The notes beneath the pieces are model-generated. The model saw only the letters and a list, made by a program, of their open reading frames with translations, searched no databases and had not been told where the DNA came from. From assembly GCF_023898865.1 (NCBI RefSeq), contig NZ_JAGSOV010000047.1:1-48250 (forward strand): a DNA stretch of 48,250 nucleotides, written 5' to 3'. This document shows, one piece after another, positions 15,414-24,028 of the stretch (position 1 is its first letter; each line of letters starts with the position of its first letter). The position numbers were made by a program, and so were the translations under genes. This DNA comes from Pseudonocardia humida. GTDB lineage: Bacteria > Actinomycetota > Actinomycetes > Mycobacteriales > Pseudonocardiaceae.

Positions 15414-16178
15414 ATGGTCAGCATCGACATCGAAGGCGCCGACGTCGACTTCCCCGTCTTCGACGCCAAGACCCGCTCCCTGAAGAAGGCCGTGCTCGGC
15501 CGGGCGGGCGGGGCCATCGGCACCGACTCGAAGGTCCCGGTCATCGAGGCCCTGCGCGACATCAACGTCTCGCTGCGCAAGGGCGAGCGGGTGGCGCTGG
15601 TCGGCCACAACGGCGCCGGCAAGTCCACCCTGCTGCGGCTGATGTCGGGCATCTACGAGCCCATCCGCGGCCGGGCCAGGGTCGTCGGCAAGGTCGCCCC
15701 CGTCTTCGACCTCGCCGTCGGGATGGACCCGGAGATCTCCGGGCTGGAGAACATCCTGATCCGCGGGCTGTTCCTGGGCATGACCCGCAAGCAGATGGAA
15801 GCCAAGGTCGACGACATCGCGGCGTTCACCGAGCTGGGCGACTACCTGTCGATGCCGCTGCGCACCTACTCGACGGGCATGCGCGTGCGGCTCGCGCTCG
15901 GCGTCGTCACCAGCATCGACCCGGAGATCCTGCTGCTCGACGAGGGCATCGGGGCGGTCGACGCGGAGTTCCTGGCCAAGGCCCGCAACCGGCTGCACGA
16001 GCTGGTGGAGCGCTCCGGCATCCTGGTCTTCGCCTCGCACTCCGACGAGTTCCTGGCCGACCTGTGCGACACCGCGATCTGGATGGACCGCGGAACCATC
16101 CGCGAGCACGGTCCGTTGCGCGATGTACTGGCCCACTACAAGGGGAGAGACGTGCTGGCCGAGATCGACGCCCGGTGA
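15414..16178 (+). CDS. wzt: Galactan exporter ATP-binding protein Wzt
   Basis: A 254-residue ABC ATPase that powers Wzm. Walker A is G-H-N-G-A-G-K-S-T at residues 64-72, the signature is Y-S-T-G-M-R-V-R-L-A at 152-161 (the YSxGM form typical of polysaccharide exporters), and Walker B with catalytic Glu is E-I-L-L-L-D-E-G at 171-178. The switch His is in F-A-S-H-S-D-E. No extra C-terminal carbohydrate-binding domain is present, so it matches the short Rv3781 type rather than the long E. coli O9a type. ATG 15414 follows the wzm stop by 17 bases. Confidence 0.93.
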   Translation: MVSIDIEGADVDFPVFDAKTRSLKKAVLGRAGGAIGTDSKVPVIEALRDINVSLRKGERVALVGHNGAGKSTLLRLMSGIYEPIRGRARVVGKVAPVFDLAVGMDPEISGLENILIRGLFLGMTRKQMEAKVDDIAAFTELGDYLSMPLRTYSTGMRVRLALGVVTSIDPEILLLDEGIGAVDAEFLAKARNRLHELVERSGILVFASHSDEFLADLCDTAIWMDRGTIREHGPLRDVLAHYKGRDVLAEIDAR

Positions 16179-16248
16179 GCGAGCTTGCGAGCGATGTCGC
16201 TGTGTTGTCGGTGCACGAAGCGCTGACCGAGCGCAGCGAGGGAACGCG

Positions 16249-17172
16249 ATGAGTTCATCGCTGCCTCCCGGGTCGGTCGTCGCCGTGGTGGTCACCCGCC
16301 ACCGACCGGACATGCTGGTCGACTCGCTGGCCGCGCTGGCCAAGCAGACCCACCCCATCGCGCACCTGATCGTCGTGGACAACGGTCCCGACGATCCCGC
16401 GCGCGAGGTGGTGGAGTCCTGCGGCCTGCCGGCCACCTGGATCCCGTCGTGGAACAACCTCGGCGGCGCGGGTGGGTTCGCGCTGGGCATCCTGCACGCG
16501 CTGGCCATGGGCGCCGACTGGATCTGGCTCGGCGACGACGACGGCCACGCCGCCGACGACACCGTGCTCGCCACGCTGGTCGACGTGGCCGACCGGCGCG
16601 AACTGGCCGCGGTGTCGCCGATGGTGGCCGACAAGGACGACCCCGACCGCCTCGCCTTCCCGGTGCGCCGCGGGCTCACCTGGCACCGCTCCCGCGCGGC
16701 CCTGCGCGCCGACACCGAGCACGGCGCCGACGACGTCCTGCTCCCGCAGATCGCCGCGCTGTTCAACGGGGCGCTGTTCCGGGCCGCCACGTTCGACGTC
16801 GTCGGCGTACCCGACCTGCGGCTGTTCGTCCGCGGCGACGAGGTGGAGATGCACCGCAGGCTGGTGCGCTCCGGGCTGGCGTTCGGCACCGCGCTGCAGG
16901 CCGCCTACCTGCACCCGACGGGCAACGAGGACGACAAGCCGATGCTGCGCGGGCGGTTGCACGCCCGCGACCCCGACGACCCGGTCAAGCGGTACTACAC
17001 CTACCGCAACCGCGGCTACCTGGTCTCGCAGCCGGGCATGCGCAAGGTCGGGATGCTGGAGTACCCGCGGTTCGCCTGGTACTTCCTGATCACCAAGCGC
17101 AGCCCGCGCCAGTTCGCGCAGTGGCTGCGGCTGCTCCGCCAGGGCAAGGCGGAGCGCTTCCACCGGGCCTGA
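16249..17172 (+). CDS. glfT1: Galactofuranosyltransferase GlfT1
   Basis: A 307-residue GT2 glycosyltransferase, close to the 304 residues of mycobacterial Rv3782. It adds the first galactofuranose residues onto decaprenyl-PP-GlcNAc-Rha, using UDP-Galf at the cytoplasmic membrane face. The GT-A core shows V-V-V-T-R-H-R-P, V-V-D-N-G, N-N-L-G-G-A-G-G-F and the D-D-D metal motif at 96-98, then R-G-D-E-V-E-M as the catalytic acid region. The start ATG 16249 is preceded by GCGAGGGA. The gap from wzt (70 bases) is filled with GCGAGC-rich repeats. Third gene of the galactan operon, which ends at the hairpin at 17176. Confidence 0.92.
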   Translation: MSSSLPPGSVVAVVVTRHRPDMLVDSLAALAKQTHPIAHLIVVDNGPDDPAREVVESCGLPATWIPSWNNLGGAGGFALGILHALAMGADWIWLGDDDGHAADDTVLATLVDVADRRELAAVSPMVADKDDPDRLAFPVRRGLTWHRSRAALRADTEHGADDVLLPQIAALFNGALFRAATFDVVGVPDLRLFVRGDEVEMHRRLVRSGLAFGTALQAAYLHPTGNEDDKPMLRGRLHARDPDDPVKRYYTYRNRGYLVSQPGMRKVGMLEYPRFAWYFLITKRSPRQFAQWLRLLRQGKAERFHRA

Positions 17173-17175
17173 TCC

Positions 17176-17244
17176 TCCCGTCGAGAACGAAGTCGTCGTC
17201 GTCTTGGGCCGGTCCGAACGGCGACAAGTTCGTTCTCGACGGGA
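17176..17244. terminator. Long hairpin between convergent glfT1 and proX
   Basis: TCCCGTCGAGAACGAA (17176-17191) pairs exactly with the complementary arm at 17229-17244; a 37-base loop carries a further partial match. It starts 4 bases after the glfT1 stop and ends 15 bases before the proX stop, so it can end transcription from both sides. Confidence 0.75.
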
Positions 17245-17258
17245 CGGGGGCGGAGGGG

Positions 17259-18242
17259 TCAGCCGGTGAAGCCGTTCTCCGTGAGCCACTGCTCCGCGAC
17301 CTCGTCGGGGAGCTCGCCCTGGACGTCGACGCGCTCGTTCAGGCCGCGCATGACGTCGGAGGTCAGCTTGGTCGCGATCGGGTTGAACACGTCGGCCAGC
17401 TTCGGGTTGGCGTCGAGCACCTCCTGGCGCACGGTCATCGCCAGGTTGTAGTCGACGAAGGTGCTCTTGTCGTCCTCCAGCACCACCAGGTCGTTCGCCG
17501 AGACCGCGCCGTCGGTCACGGTGACCTCGCCGAACGTGCACGTCTGCGCCTTCGCCGTCTCCGGCGGGATCAGCGAGAGCTCCAGCTCGGCGACGCCGTC
17601 GGGCGCCAGGGTGAAGCCGTAGGTCCTCGCGACGCCGGGCAGGCCGTCGTCGCGGGTGATGAACTCGGCGGCCGCGCAGATCTTGCCCTGCGCGGGGTTG
17701 GAGTTGATCAGCTCGGCCATCTGGGACATCGTGGTGATGCCCAGCTCGTCGCTCTTGGCCTTGCTGATCGCCAGCGCGTAGGCGTTGTTCAGCGGGGCCG
17801 GGTCGAGCCAGGCGATGCCGTTGGCCGCGTCGGCCTGCTTGACCGCCTCGTAGAGCTCCTTCTCGTCGCGCGGGGCGTCGGCCACCTCCTTCTTCTGGTG
17901 GGTCGACCAGCCGGTGCCCGTGTACTCCCAGTACATGTCGAGCTGGCCCGACGTCAGCGCGGTGCGGACGTTGGTGGAGCCGGTGATGGTGGCCAGCGGC
18001 GCCACGTCGGCGCCCGCGGCCTCCAGCGCCTGCACGGCGATCTCGCCCAGGATGATCTGCTCGGTGAACTCCTTGGAGCCGACGGTGAACGAGGCCCCGT
18101 CGAGCCCCACCGCGCCCAGCGAGCCCCCGCCTCCCCCGCCGCCGACCTGACCGCCGCTGCCACCGCCACCGCACGCGGTGACGGCGAGCGCGGCCGCGGC
18201 CAGCACCGCGGCCCATCGCGCTGTTCGGGTCCTCAGGTGCAT
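17259..18242 (-). CDS. proX: Osmoprotectant ABC transporter substrate-binding lipoprotein
   Basis: A 327-residue lipoprotein of the OpuC/ProX glycine betaine, carnitine or choline-binding family. Residues 1-24 form a lipoprotein signal ending A-V-T-A-C, with the lipidated Cys at 24 followed by a Gly-rich linker. The mature domain begins F-T-V-G-S-K-E-F-T-E-Q-I-I-L-G, the family hallmark, and has M-Y-W-E-Y-T-G-T-G, which lines the ligand site in OpuCC-type proteins. ATG 18242 is chosen because it starts the signal peptide and has AAGGGGAG just upstream. Last gene of the four-gene operon, 26 bases after the permease stop. Expression in response to osmotic stress is expected but not visible. Confidence 0.92.
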   Translation of the reverse strand: MHLRTRTARWAAVLAAAALAVTACGGGGSGGQVGGGGGGGSLGAVGLDGASFTVGSKEFTEQIILGEIAVQALEAAGADVAPLATITGSTNVRTALTSGQLDMYWEYTGTGWSTHQKKEVADAPRDEKELYEAVKQADAANGIAWLDPAPLNNAYALAISKAKSDELGITTMSQMAELINSNPAQGKICAAAEFITRDDGLPGVARTYGFTLAPDGVAELELSLIPPETAKAQTCTFGEVTVTDGAVSANDLVVLEDDKSTFVDYNLAMTVRQEVLDANPKLADVFNPIATKLTSDVMRGLNERVDVQGELPDEVAEQWLTENGFTG

Positions 18243-18268
18243 GGAACTCCCCTTCCTCGTTCCGGCGC

Positions 18269-19033
18269 CTACAGCCCCTTCGGCCGGAGCACCTCCTCGG
18301 CGACACGGCCGAGGTAGTCGATGAGCAGCGCCAGCACGGCGGTGAGCACGCTGCCGACGATCGTCACGAGCTGCCGGTTCTGCACCAGGCCGGTGATGAT
18401 GATCCCGCCGAAGCCGCCCGCGTCGACCAGCGCGGCGAGCGTCGCGGTGCCGACGTTCACCACGAGCGCGGTGCGCAGGCCGGTGAGGATCACCGGGACG
18501 GCCAGCGGCAGCTCGATGCGCCGCAGCACCTGCCCCTTGCTCATCCCCATGCCGCGACCGGACTCGATGACGGCCTCGTCGACCTGCTGCAGCCCGATCA
18601 TGGTGTTGCGCAGCACCGGCAGCGCCGAGTACGCGACCAGCGCCACCACCGCGGGCCAGAAGCCGATCCCCCAGCCGATCGCCAGCAGCACCAGCACGCC
18701 GATCGACGGGACCGACTGGCCGATGTTGAACACCGCGACCGCGGCCGGGGTGATCCGCCGCAGCGCGGGGCGGGTCAGCGCGATCCCCACCGGCACCGCG
18801 ATGACCAGCACGAACAGCGTGGACACCAGGGTCAGCGAGATGTGCTCGCCCGCCGCCTGCACGATGAAGGGCAGGTTGACCCTGCGCTCCTCGATGCTGT
18901 CCAGCTCGGTGGACGCGACGTAGGCCCACAGCCCGAGCAGCACCGCGGCCAGCACGGCGGGCGTGACGAGCCAGCCCGCCAGCGACCGGCGCCGCGGCAG
19001 GCCGACGTCGAGCTGCTCGACCGCGATCGTCAT
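18269..19033 (-). CDS. proZ: Osmoprotectant ABC transporter permease (second)
   Basis: A 254-residue BPD-type permease with about six membrane helices. An N-terminal helix at 21-40 precedes the transporter core. The cytoplasmic coupling loop is E-S-G-R-G-M-G-M-S-K-G-Q-V-L-R-R-I-E-L-P-L-A, the EAA motif of OpuC-type permeases. Its ATG overlaps the stop of the ATPase gene by four bases (19030-19033), so it is translationally coupled. It forms the membrane channel together with the shorter permease at 20238-20882. A long insertion of about 40 residues after the first helix distinguishes it from that partner. Confidence 0.92.
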   Translation of the reverse strand: MTIAVEQLDVGLPRRRSLAGWLVTPAVLAAVLLGLWAYVASTELDSIEERRVNLPFIVQAAGEHISLTLVSTLFVLVIAVPVGIALTRPALRRITPAAVAVFNIGQSVPSIGVLVLLAIGWGIGFWPAVVALVAYSALPVLRNTMIGLQQVDEAVIESGRGMGMSKGQVLRRIELPLAVPVILTGLRTALVVNVGTATLAALVDAGGFGGIIITGLVQNRQLVTIVGSVLTAVLALLIDYLGRVAEEVLRPKGL

Positions 19034-20241
19034 CGCGCGGGCTCCACCGGGTCGGCCTCGTCGAACGGGGAGTCGACGAGGGCCTGCCCGCGCAACCGCT
19101 CGCGCTCGGCGGTCTGCATGCCGCGGATGGCCTCGTTGATCGTGTCGATCTCCACGACGCCGGAGTAGCGGCCGTCGTCGTCCAGCACGACGGCGGTGCT
19201 GTAGCGGGCGGTGAGCATCTCGTTGAGGGTGTCGCTGAGCGTGGCGCCCGGGCGGACGATGGCCGGCGGCAGGCCGTCGCCCGCGGCGATCGGTCCGGTG
19301 GCGGCGCGCAGGTGGTCGCCGGTGATCCAGCCGCGCGGCACGCCCTGCGCGTCGAGCAGCAGCAGCGAGCCCTTGTCGGACTCGGTGAGCAGCCGCCGGG
19401 CCTGGGCGAGGTCGGTGCCCGCGGTGACGGTCGGCCAGTCGCCCAGCGCGATGTCGCGCACGCGGCTCAGGCTCAGCCGCTTGAGCGAGGCGCCGCGGCC
19501 GATGAAGTCGGCGACGAACTCGTCGGCCGGGTCGACCAGGATCCGTTCCGGGGTGTCGAACTGGGCGATCTGCGAGCCTTCGCGCAGGATGGCGATCCGG
19601 TCGCCCATCTTGATGGCCTCGTCGATGTCGTGCGTGACGAAGACGATGGTCTTCTTGATCTCGGCCTGCAGCCGCAGGAACTCGTTCTGCAGGCGGTCGC
19701 GGGTGATCGGGTCGATCGCGCCGAACGGCTCGTCCATCAGCATCACGTCGGGGTCGGCGCTCATCGCCCTGGCCACCCCGATCCGCTGGCGCTGCCCGCC
19801 GGAGAGCTGCTTGGGGAAGCGGTCGCGGTACTCGGCGGGGTCCATCCCGACGAGCCCGATCAGCTCGTCGACCCGGTCGGCGATGCGCCTGCGGTCCCAG
19901 CCCAGCAGCTTGGGCACCGTGGCGATGTTCTGCGCGATCGTCTGGTGCGGGAACAGCCCGATCTGCTGGATGACGTAGCCGATGCGCCTGCGGAGCTGGT
20001 CCGGGTCGGCCCGGGTGACGTCCTCGTCGTCGAGGAAGATCCGGCCGGACGTCGGCTCGATCAACCGGTTGATCATCTTCATGGTGGTCGTCTTGCCGCA
20101 GCCCGAGGGCCCCACGAAGATCACGATCTCGCCCTCGGGGATCTCCATCGAGAGCCCCTGCACGGCAGGCTGCGCCTGGCCGGGGAACCGCTTGGTGAGC
20201 TCGTCGAGCCGGATCTTGGTCCGGCCCCCCAGACCAGTCAT
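19030..20241 (-). CDS. proV: Osmoprotectant ABC transporter ATP-binding protein with CBS domains
   Basis: A 403-residue ATPase. Walker A is G-P-S-G-C-G-K-T-T at 44-52, the signature L-S-G-G-Q-R-Q-R at 146-153, Walker B V-M-L-M-D-E-P at 166-172 and the switch His at 204. Residues about 255-390 form two CBS domains, which in OpuA/ProV-type transporters sense ionic strength or nucleotides and gate uptake; the second contains A-R-Y-S-T-A-V-V-L-D-D-D-G-R-Y-S-G-V-V. Both ends overlap neighbours by four bases (20238-20241 and 19030-19033), giving strict operon coupling. Confidence 0.95.
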   Translation of the reverse strand: MTGLGGRTKIRLDELTKRFPGQAQPAVQGLSMEIPEGEIVIFVGPSGCGKTTTMKMINRLIEPTSGRIFLDDEDVTRADPDQLRRRIGYVIQQIGLFPHQTIAQNIATVPKLLGWDRRRIADRVDELIGLVGMDPAEYRDRFPKQLSGGQRQRIGVARAMSADPDVMLMDEPFGAIDPITRDRLQNEFLRLQAEIKKTIVFVTHDIDEAIKMGDRIAILREGSQIAQFDTPERILVDPADEFVADFIGRGASLKRLSLSRVRDIALGDWPTVTAGTDLAQARRLLTESDKGSLLLLDAQGVPRGWITGDHLRAATGPIAAGDGLPPAIVRPGATLSDTLNEMLTARYSTAVVLDDDGRYSGVVEIDTINEAIRGMQTAERERLRGQALVDSPFDEADPVEPAR

Positions 20242-20882
20242 CGGACCCCCCTCGATGTCGTCAGCCGGTTGAGCAGCACGAACAGCAGGTCGAACAGGAT
20301 CGCCAGCACGATCACGCCGAGCGTGCCGCCGAGCACCAGGTTGAGCGCGTTCGGGCTGCTGATCCGCGACAGCCCGGCGAAGATGTCGTTGCCCAGGCCG
20401 GGGCCCAGGATGTAGGCGCCGATGGCCACGATGCCCAGCGCAAGCAGCGTGGAGACCCGCATCCCGGTGAGGATGACCGGCCAGGCCAGCGGGAGCTCGA
20501 TGCGGAACAGCCGCTGCACCCGGCTCATCCCCATGCCCTGCGCGGACTCCACGACCGCCGGGTCGACCCCGCGCAGGCCGACGATCGTGTTGGCCACGAT
20601 CGGCAGCAGCGAGTACATGACCAGCGCGGTGACCACCGGCGTGGTGCCCAGCCCCAGCCAGCTGATGAACAGGCCGAACAGGGCCAGCGACGGGATCGTC
20701 AGGAAGACCGAGCAGGTGGCGATGACCAGCTGGCGCAGCCGGGGGCGGTCGTAGGTGAGCAGCCCCAGCCCCACCCCGATGACGGTGGCGATGGCCACGG
20801 CCAGCGCCGTGACCAGCGCGTGCTCGACGCCCAGCTCGAGCAGGTTGTCCCAGCGGTTACCCAGGTAGTCGACGAAGTTCAC
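20238..20882 (-). CDS. proW: Osmoprotectant ABC transporter permease (first)
   Basis: A 214-residue permease, the usual length for OpuCB. The start is GTG 20882 (V-N-F-V-D-Y-L-G-N-R-W-D-N-L), with a G-rich GGGGGCGC just before it; the open frame upstream is not coding. Five to six membrane helices and the coupling motif E-S-A-Q-G-M-G-M-S-R-V-Q-R-L-F-R-I-E-L-P-L-A are present. First gene of the operon proW-proV-proZ-proX. The 149 bases between it and gtrA contain no gene. Confidence 0.92.
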   Translation of the reverse strand: MNFVDYLGNRWDNLLELGVEHALVTALAVAIATVIGVGLGLLTYDRPRLRQLVIATCSVFLTIPSLALFGLFISWLGLGTTPVVTALVMYSLLPIVANTIVGLRGVDPAVVESAQGMGMSRVQRLFRIELPLAWPVILTGMRVSTLLALGIVAIGAYILGPGLGNDIFAGLSRISSPNALNLVLGGTLGVIVLAILFDLLFVLLNRLTTSRGVR

Positions 20883-21031
20883 GCGCCCCCGACACCCCCT
20901 GATCGACTGCGACTGGCCAGGAGGGTGGCACGCTGCGCGACCGTCAGCAATAACTGGCGGGTCTCGATCGGCGGTTGCCAGCCGACCGGGCGACCGCCGC
21001 GGTGTCGTCGCGATAGTCCTGACCAGGCCGG

Positions 21032-21448
21032 TCAGGCGCGGAAGACCACCGTGCGCAGCATCACGAAGTTGATGGCGGTCGCCGTGCCCTGGGCGATCAC
21101 CCAGGCCAGGCTGATCTTGAAGTCCATCGCCGGCAGCACGGCGAGCATCAGCGCGTTCATCCCGATGTTGATCGCGAACGTGGTGCCGTAGAGCAGCACG
21201 AAGCCGGCGAACCGGGCCCGGCCGCCCTCGCTGGCCGAGAACGTGAACCGGCGGTTGAGCAGGTAAGCCGTGGTCGTGCCGAGGATGAAGCTGATCGCCT
21301 TGGCGCCGTGCACCCAGGTGCCCGCGGACAGCAGCAGGTGGTAGGCGCCGAAGTCGACCAGGGCCGAGAGCGCGCCGATCGCGACGAACCGCGTCAGCTG
21401 CGCCACCAGGCCCATCCGGGCGGGCGCCTCCGGCTCGGTCGCGGTCAC
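21032..21448 (-). CDS. GtrA-family membrane protein (Rv3789-like)
   Basis: A 138-residue protein with four membrane helices. The GtrA pattern is visible: R-F-V-A-I-G-A-L-S-A-L-V-D-F-G-A-Y, then Y-L-L-N-R-R-F-T-F, the family's best conserved box, and a final helix ending F-V-M-L-R-T-V-V-F. GtrA proteins help move or handle polyprenyl-phosphate sugars. The mycobacterial relative Rv3789 lies beside dprE1 and has been linked to decaprenyl-phospho-arabinose handling. Here dprE1 is 3 kb away, with other genes between. GTG 21448 is chosen because TACCCT precedes it by 7 bases; ATG 21415 is the alternative. Confidence 0.82.
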   Translation of the reverse strand: MTATEPEAPARMGLVAQLTRFVAIGALSALVDFGAYHLLLSAGTWVHGAKAISFILGTTTAYLLNRRFTFSASEGGRARFAGFVLLYGTTFAINIGMNALMLAVLPAMDFKISLAWVIAQGTATAINFVMLRTVVFRA

Positions 21449-21455
21449 GCCCACG

Positions 21456-21461
21456 AGGGTA
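21456..21461 (-). promoter_or_regulatory. -10 box for gtrA (leaderless)
   Basis: On the minus strand TACCCT lies 7 bases upstream of GTG 21448. The same layout precedes several other genes in this window. The remaining stretch up to 21594 is G-rich low-complexity sequence. Confidence 0.4.
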
Positions 21462-21593
21462 TCGACGGCCCCGACCGCGGCGCCGCCCCCACCCCCCGGC
21501 CGGAGTTGGAAGGGCGGCGGAGCGGGGCGGGAGGGGCGGGGAGGGGACGGGGAGGGGGCGGCGGCGGTGGGCGCGGTCGGGCACGATCGGGCC

Positions 21594-23270
21594 GTGACCA
21601 CCCCCACGGAGCAGATCGGCGTGCGCACCCTCGCCGACGACTACGTCCGCCGCCTCGCCGACCTGGACCCCATGGTCGCCACGACGCTGGGCACCCATCC
21701 CGGCGACGACCGCGTCCCCGACCTCTCCCCCGACGGCCAGGCCGCCGAGGACGCGCTGGCCCGCGACGTGCTCGACCGGCTGGGCTCGGCGACCGTGGCC
21801 GACGACGACGACCGGCGCTGCGCCCGGCTGCTGCGCGAGCGGCTGGAGGCGCAGCTGGCGGTCGGCGAGTCCGGCGAGCACCTGCGGGCGGTGCGCAACA
21901 TCTTCAGCCCGCACCAGCAGGTCCGCCATCTGTTCACGCTGATGCCGACGGCCACCGCCGACGACTGGGCGGTGGTCGCTCGCCGGATGGCCCGGGTCCC
22001 GGAGGCCTACGCCGGCTACATCGCGTCGCTGACCGAGGGTTCGCGGCGCGGCCTGCACGCCGCGCCGCGCCAGGTCGAGACCGTCGTCGAGCAGTTGGAC
22101 GAGTGGGCGGCGAGCGCCTGGTTCCCCACCTTCGCGGACGGCGCGCCGGACGACATCCCGACCGCGCTGCGCTCGGAGCTGACCGACGCCGCCACCACCG
22201 CGCAGGCGGCCGCGGCGGAGCTGCGCGAGTACCTGGCCACGACGTACCTGCCTGCGGCGCAGGGCACGCCCGACGCCGTCGGCGCGGAGCGCTACCGGCT
22301 CGGCGCCCGCGCGAGCACCGGCGCCGACCTGGACCTCGCGGAGGCCTACGCCTGGGCGTGGGACGAGCACCGCCGGATCGACGCGGAGATCCGCCGGGAG
22401 GCCGAGGCCGTGCTGCCCGGGGCCGACCCCCTCACCGCGATGCGCCACCTCGACGAGAACGGCCCGGCGGTGGAGGGCGTCGAGGAGGTGCGGGCCTGGC
22501 TGCAGGAGATGATGGACACCGCCATCGCCGACCTGGAGGGCACCCACTTCGACATCCCGGTGCCGGTCCGCCACGTGGAGGCGATGATCGCCCCGGCGGG
22601 CAGCGCGGCCGCCCCGTACTACACCCGCCCCTCGCTGGGCTTCTCCCGCCCGGGCCGGACCTGGCTGCCCACGCTGGGCGAGACCCGGTTCCCGCTGTGG
22701 GGGCTGGTCAGCACCTGGTACCACGAGGGCGTCCCGGGCCACCACCTGCAGCTGGGCCAGTGGACCCACCTGGCCGACCAGCTCTCGACGTTCCAGACCT
22801 CCATCGGGTCCACGTCGGGCAACGTCGAGGGCTGGGCGCTCTACGCCGAGCGGCTGATGGACGAGCTGGGCTACCTCACCGTGCCCGGCGCCCGCATCGG
22901 CTACCTGGACGCCCAGCAGATGCGCGCGGTCCGGGTCGTCATCGACATCGGCATGCACCTCGAGCTGCGGGTGCCGGCGGACTCGCCGCTGCACGCCGGT
23001 GAGACCTGGACCCCGCAGGTCGCCCGCGAGTTCGTCGGCGCCCACTGCGGCCGGCCCCCGGCGTTCCTGGACAGCGAGATCGTGCGCTACCTCGGCTGGC
23101 CGGGGCAGGCGATCAGCTACAAGCTCGGGGAGCGGGCCTGGCTGGCCGGCCGCGACGCGGCGCGCGCCGCCCGGGGCGCCGACTTCGACCTCAAGGCGTG
23201 GCACGCGGCGGCGCTGTCGCTGGGCAGCCTGGGCCTGGACGACCTGACCGACGAGCTGGCGAAGCTGTAG
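21594..23270 (+). CDS. DUF885 family metallopeptidase
   Basis: A 558-residue cytoplasmic protein of the DUF885 family, zinc-dependent peptidases distantly related to M2/M32 enzymes. The zinc motif is H-E-G-V-P-G-H-H at residues 377-384, in W-Y-H-E-G-V-P-G-H-H-L-Q-L. A second ligand region follows as G-N-V-E-G-W-A-L-Y-A-E-R-L-M, with the Glu in W-A-L-Y-A-E. There is no signal peptide or membrane helix. The start is taken as GTG 21594; CACGAT 6 bases upstream may be its -10 box. An earlier ATG-like start at 21567 is within the G-rich leader and less likely. The substrate is unknown. Confidence 0.88.
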   Translation: MTTPTEQIGVRTLADDYVRRLADLDPMVATTLGTHPGDDRVPDLSPDGQAAEDALARDVLDRLGSATVADDDDRRCARLLRERLEAQLAVGESGEHLRAVRNIFSPHQQVRHLFTLMPTATADDWAVVARRMARVPEAYAGYIASLTEGSRRGLHAAPRQVETVVEQLDEWAASAWFPTFADGAPDDIPTALRSELTDAATTAQAAAAELREYLATTYLPAAQGTPDAVGAERYRLGARASTGADLDLAEAYAWAWDEHRRIDAEIRREAEAVLPGADPLTAMRHLDENGPAVEGVEEVRAWLQEMMDTAIADLEGTHFDIPVPVRHVEAMIAPAGSAAAPYYTRPSLGFSRPGRTWLPTLGETRFPLWGLVSTWYHEGVPGHHLQLGQWTHLADQLSTFQTSIGSTSGNVEGWALYAERLMDELGYLTVPGARIGYLDAQQMRAVRVVIDIGMHLELRVPADSPLHAGETWTPQVAREFVGAHCGRPPAFLDSEIVRYLGWPGQAISYKLGERAWLAGRDAARAARGADFDLKAWHAAALSLGSLGLDDLTDELAKL

Positions 23271-23307
23271 GGCGCGGCGGAGCCGCGGAGCACGGCGGTG
23301 GGGCGGC

Positions 23308-23901
23308 TCAGCCGCCCCACCGGAACCGCTTGCGCACCGTCACCGAACCCATGCTGGCCCGGCCGGTGACGATGAAGTGCGGGACGCCGGGCCGCGGCGC
23401 GGAGGGCAGCTTGCTGCGCACCGACCCCATCGCGGCCATGACGCCGTCGACGTTGGCGGTGGCCTCGTCCGGGACGATCAGCTTCGCCGAGCCGGCGCCC
23501 AGCTCCAGCTCGATCTCCACGACCGGGTGCGGGTTGTCGGCCTCGACGAAGTCGAGCACGACCGAGCCCATGCCGTTCTGCACCCGCAACTTCGGCGGAA
23601 CCGACCAGGCCCCCGTGCGCTTGATGGTGGACATGCCCGAGCGCAGCACGACCGGCTCGGTGTTCGCCGCGGGCACCGCGGCGGCGGGCCGCACGGCGAT
23701 CTGCCCGCCCGGCAGGTCGATCAGCGGCGGGACCAGGTCGGCCTCGTACTTGGCCGCGTAGACCGCCGAGAGCCGCTCCTCCAGCTCCTGGACGGTGATC
23801 CGCCCTTCGGCCAGGGCCTGGTGCAGCCGCTCGGCGGCGCGCTCGCGGTCGGCGTCGGAGATCCGGATGCCGGGCGGTTGCGCCGGGTCCGGGGGCTGCA
23901 C
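23308..23901 (-). CDS. DUF1707 (SHOCT-like) protein with LiaF-like C-terminus
   Basis: About 197 residues. The N-terminal 60 residues are the DUF1707 domain: R-I-S-D-A-D-R-E-R-A-A-E-R-L-H-Q-A-L-A-E-G-R-I-T and E-L-E-E-R-L-S-A-V-Y-A-A-K. The C-terminal half is a beta-rich repeat fold like the LiaF/cell-wall-active antibiotic response domain, with recurring M-G-S-V motifs. GTG 23901 is taken as the start because GGGGAGG lies 6 bases before it; GTG 23907 and an upstream frame to 23934 are possible. No membrane helix is seen. Such proteins are common in actinobacteria and of unknown role. Confidence 0.82.
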   Translation of the reverse strand: MQPPDPAQPPGIRISDADRERAAERLHQALAEGRITVQELEERLSAVYAAKYEADLVPPLIDLPGGQIAVRPAAAVPAANTEPVVLRSGMSTIKRTGAWSVPPKLRVQNGMGSVVLDFVEADNPHPVVEIELELGAGSAKLIVPDEATANVDGVMAAMGSVRSKLPSAPRPGVPHFIVTGRASMGSVTVRKRFRWGG

Positions 23902-24028
23902 TGTCACCTCCCCGACAATAGTGCGGGGCGCCACCCCCGCCCCTGCGGTGCGTGGTGGATTTGCGCACCCGGCGGGACGCCCCGGCTGTCCGGGCGTGGT
24001 CGAACAGCCGTGGCGTCCCGCTCGGTGC

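Noticed and set aside
16179..16248. A separate small gene between wzt and glfT1
   Set aside because: The 70 bases are GCGAGC-type repeats with no ribosome-binding site or coding pattern beyond the glfT1 leader.
20238..23204. A minus-strand frame of 988 codons containing the first permease
   Set aside because: Only the last 214 codons match a transporter; the rest is antisense to the DUF885 gene and gtrA region.
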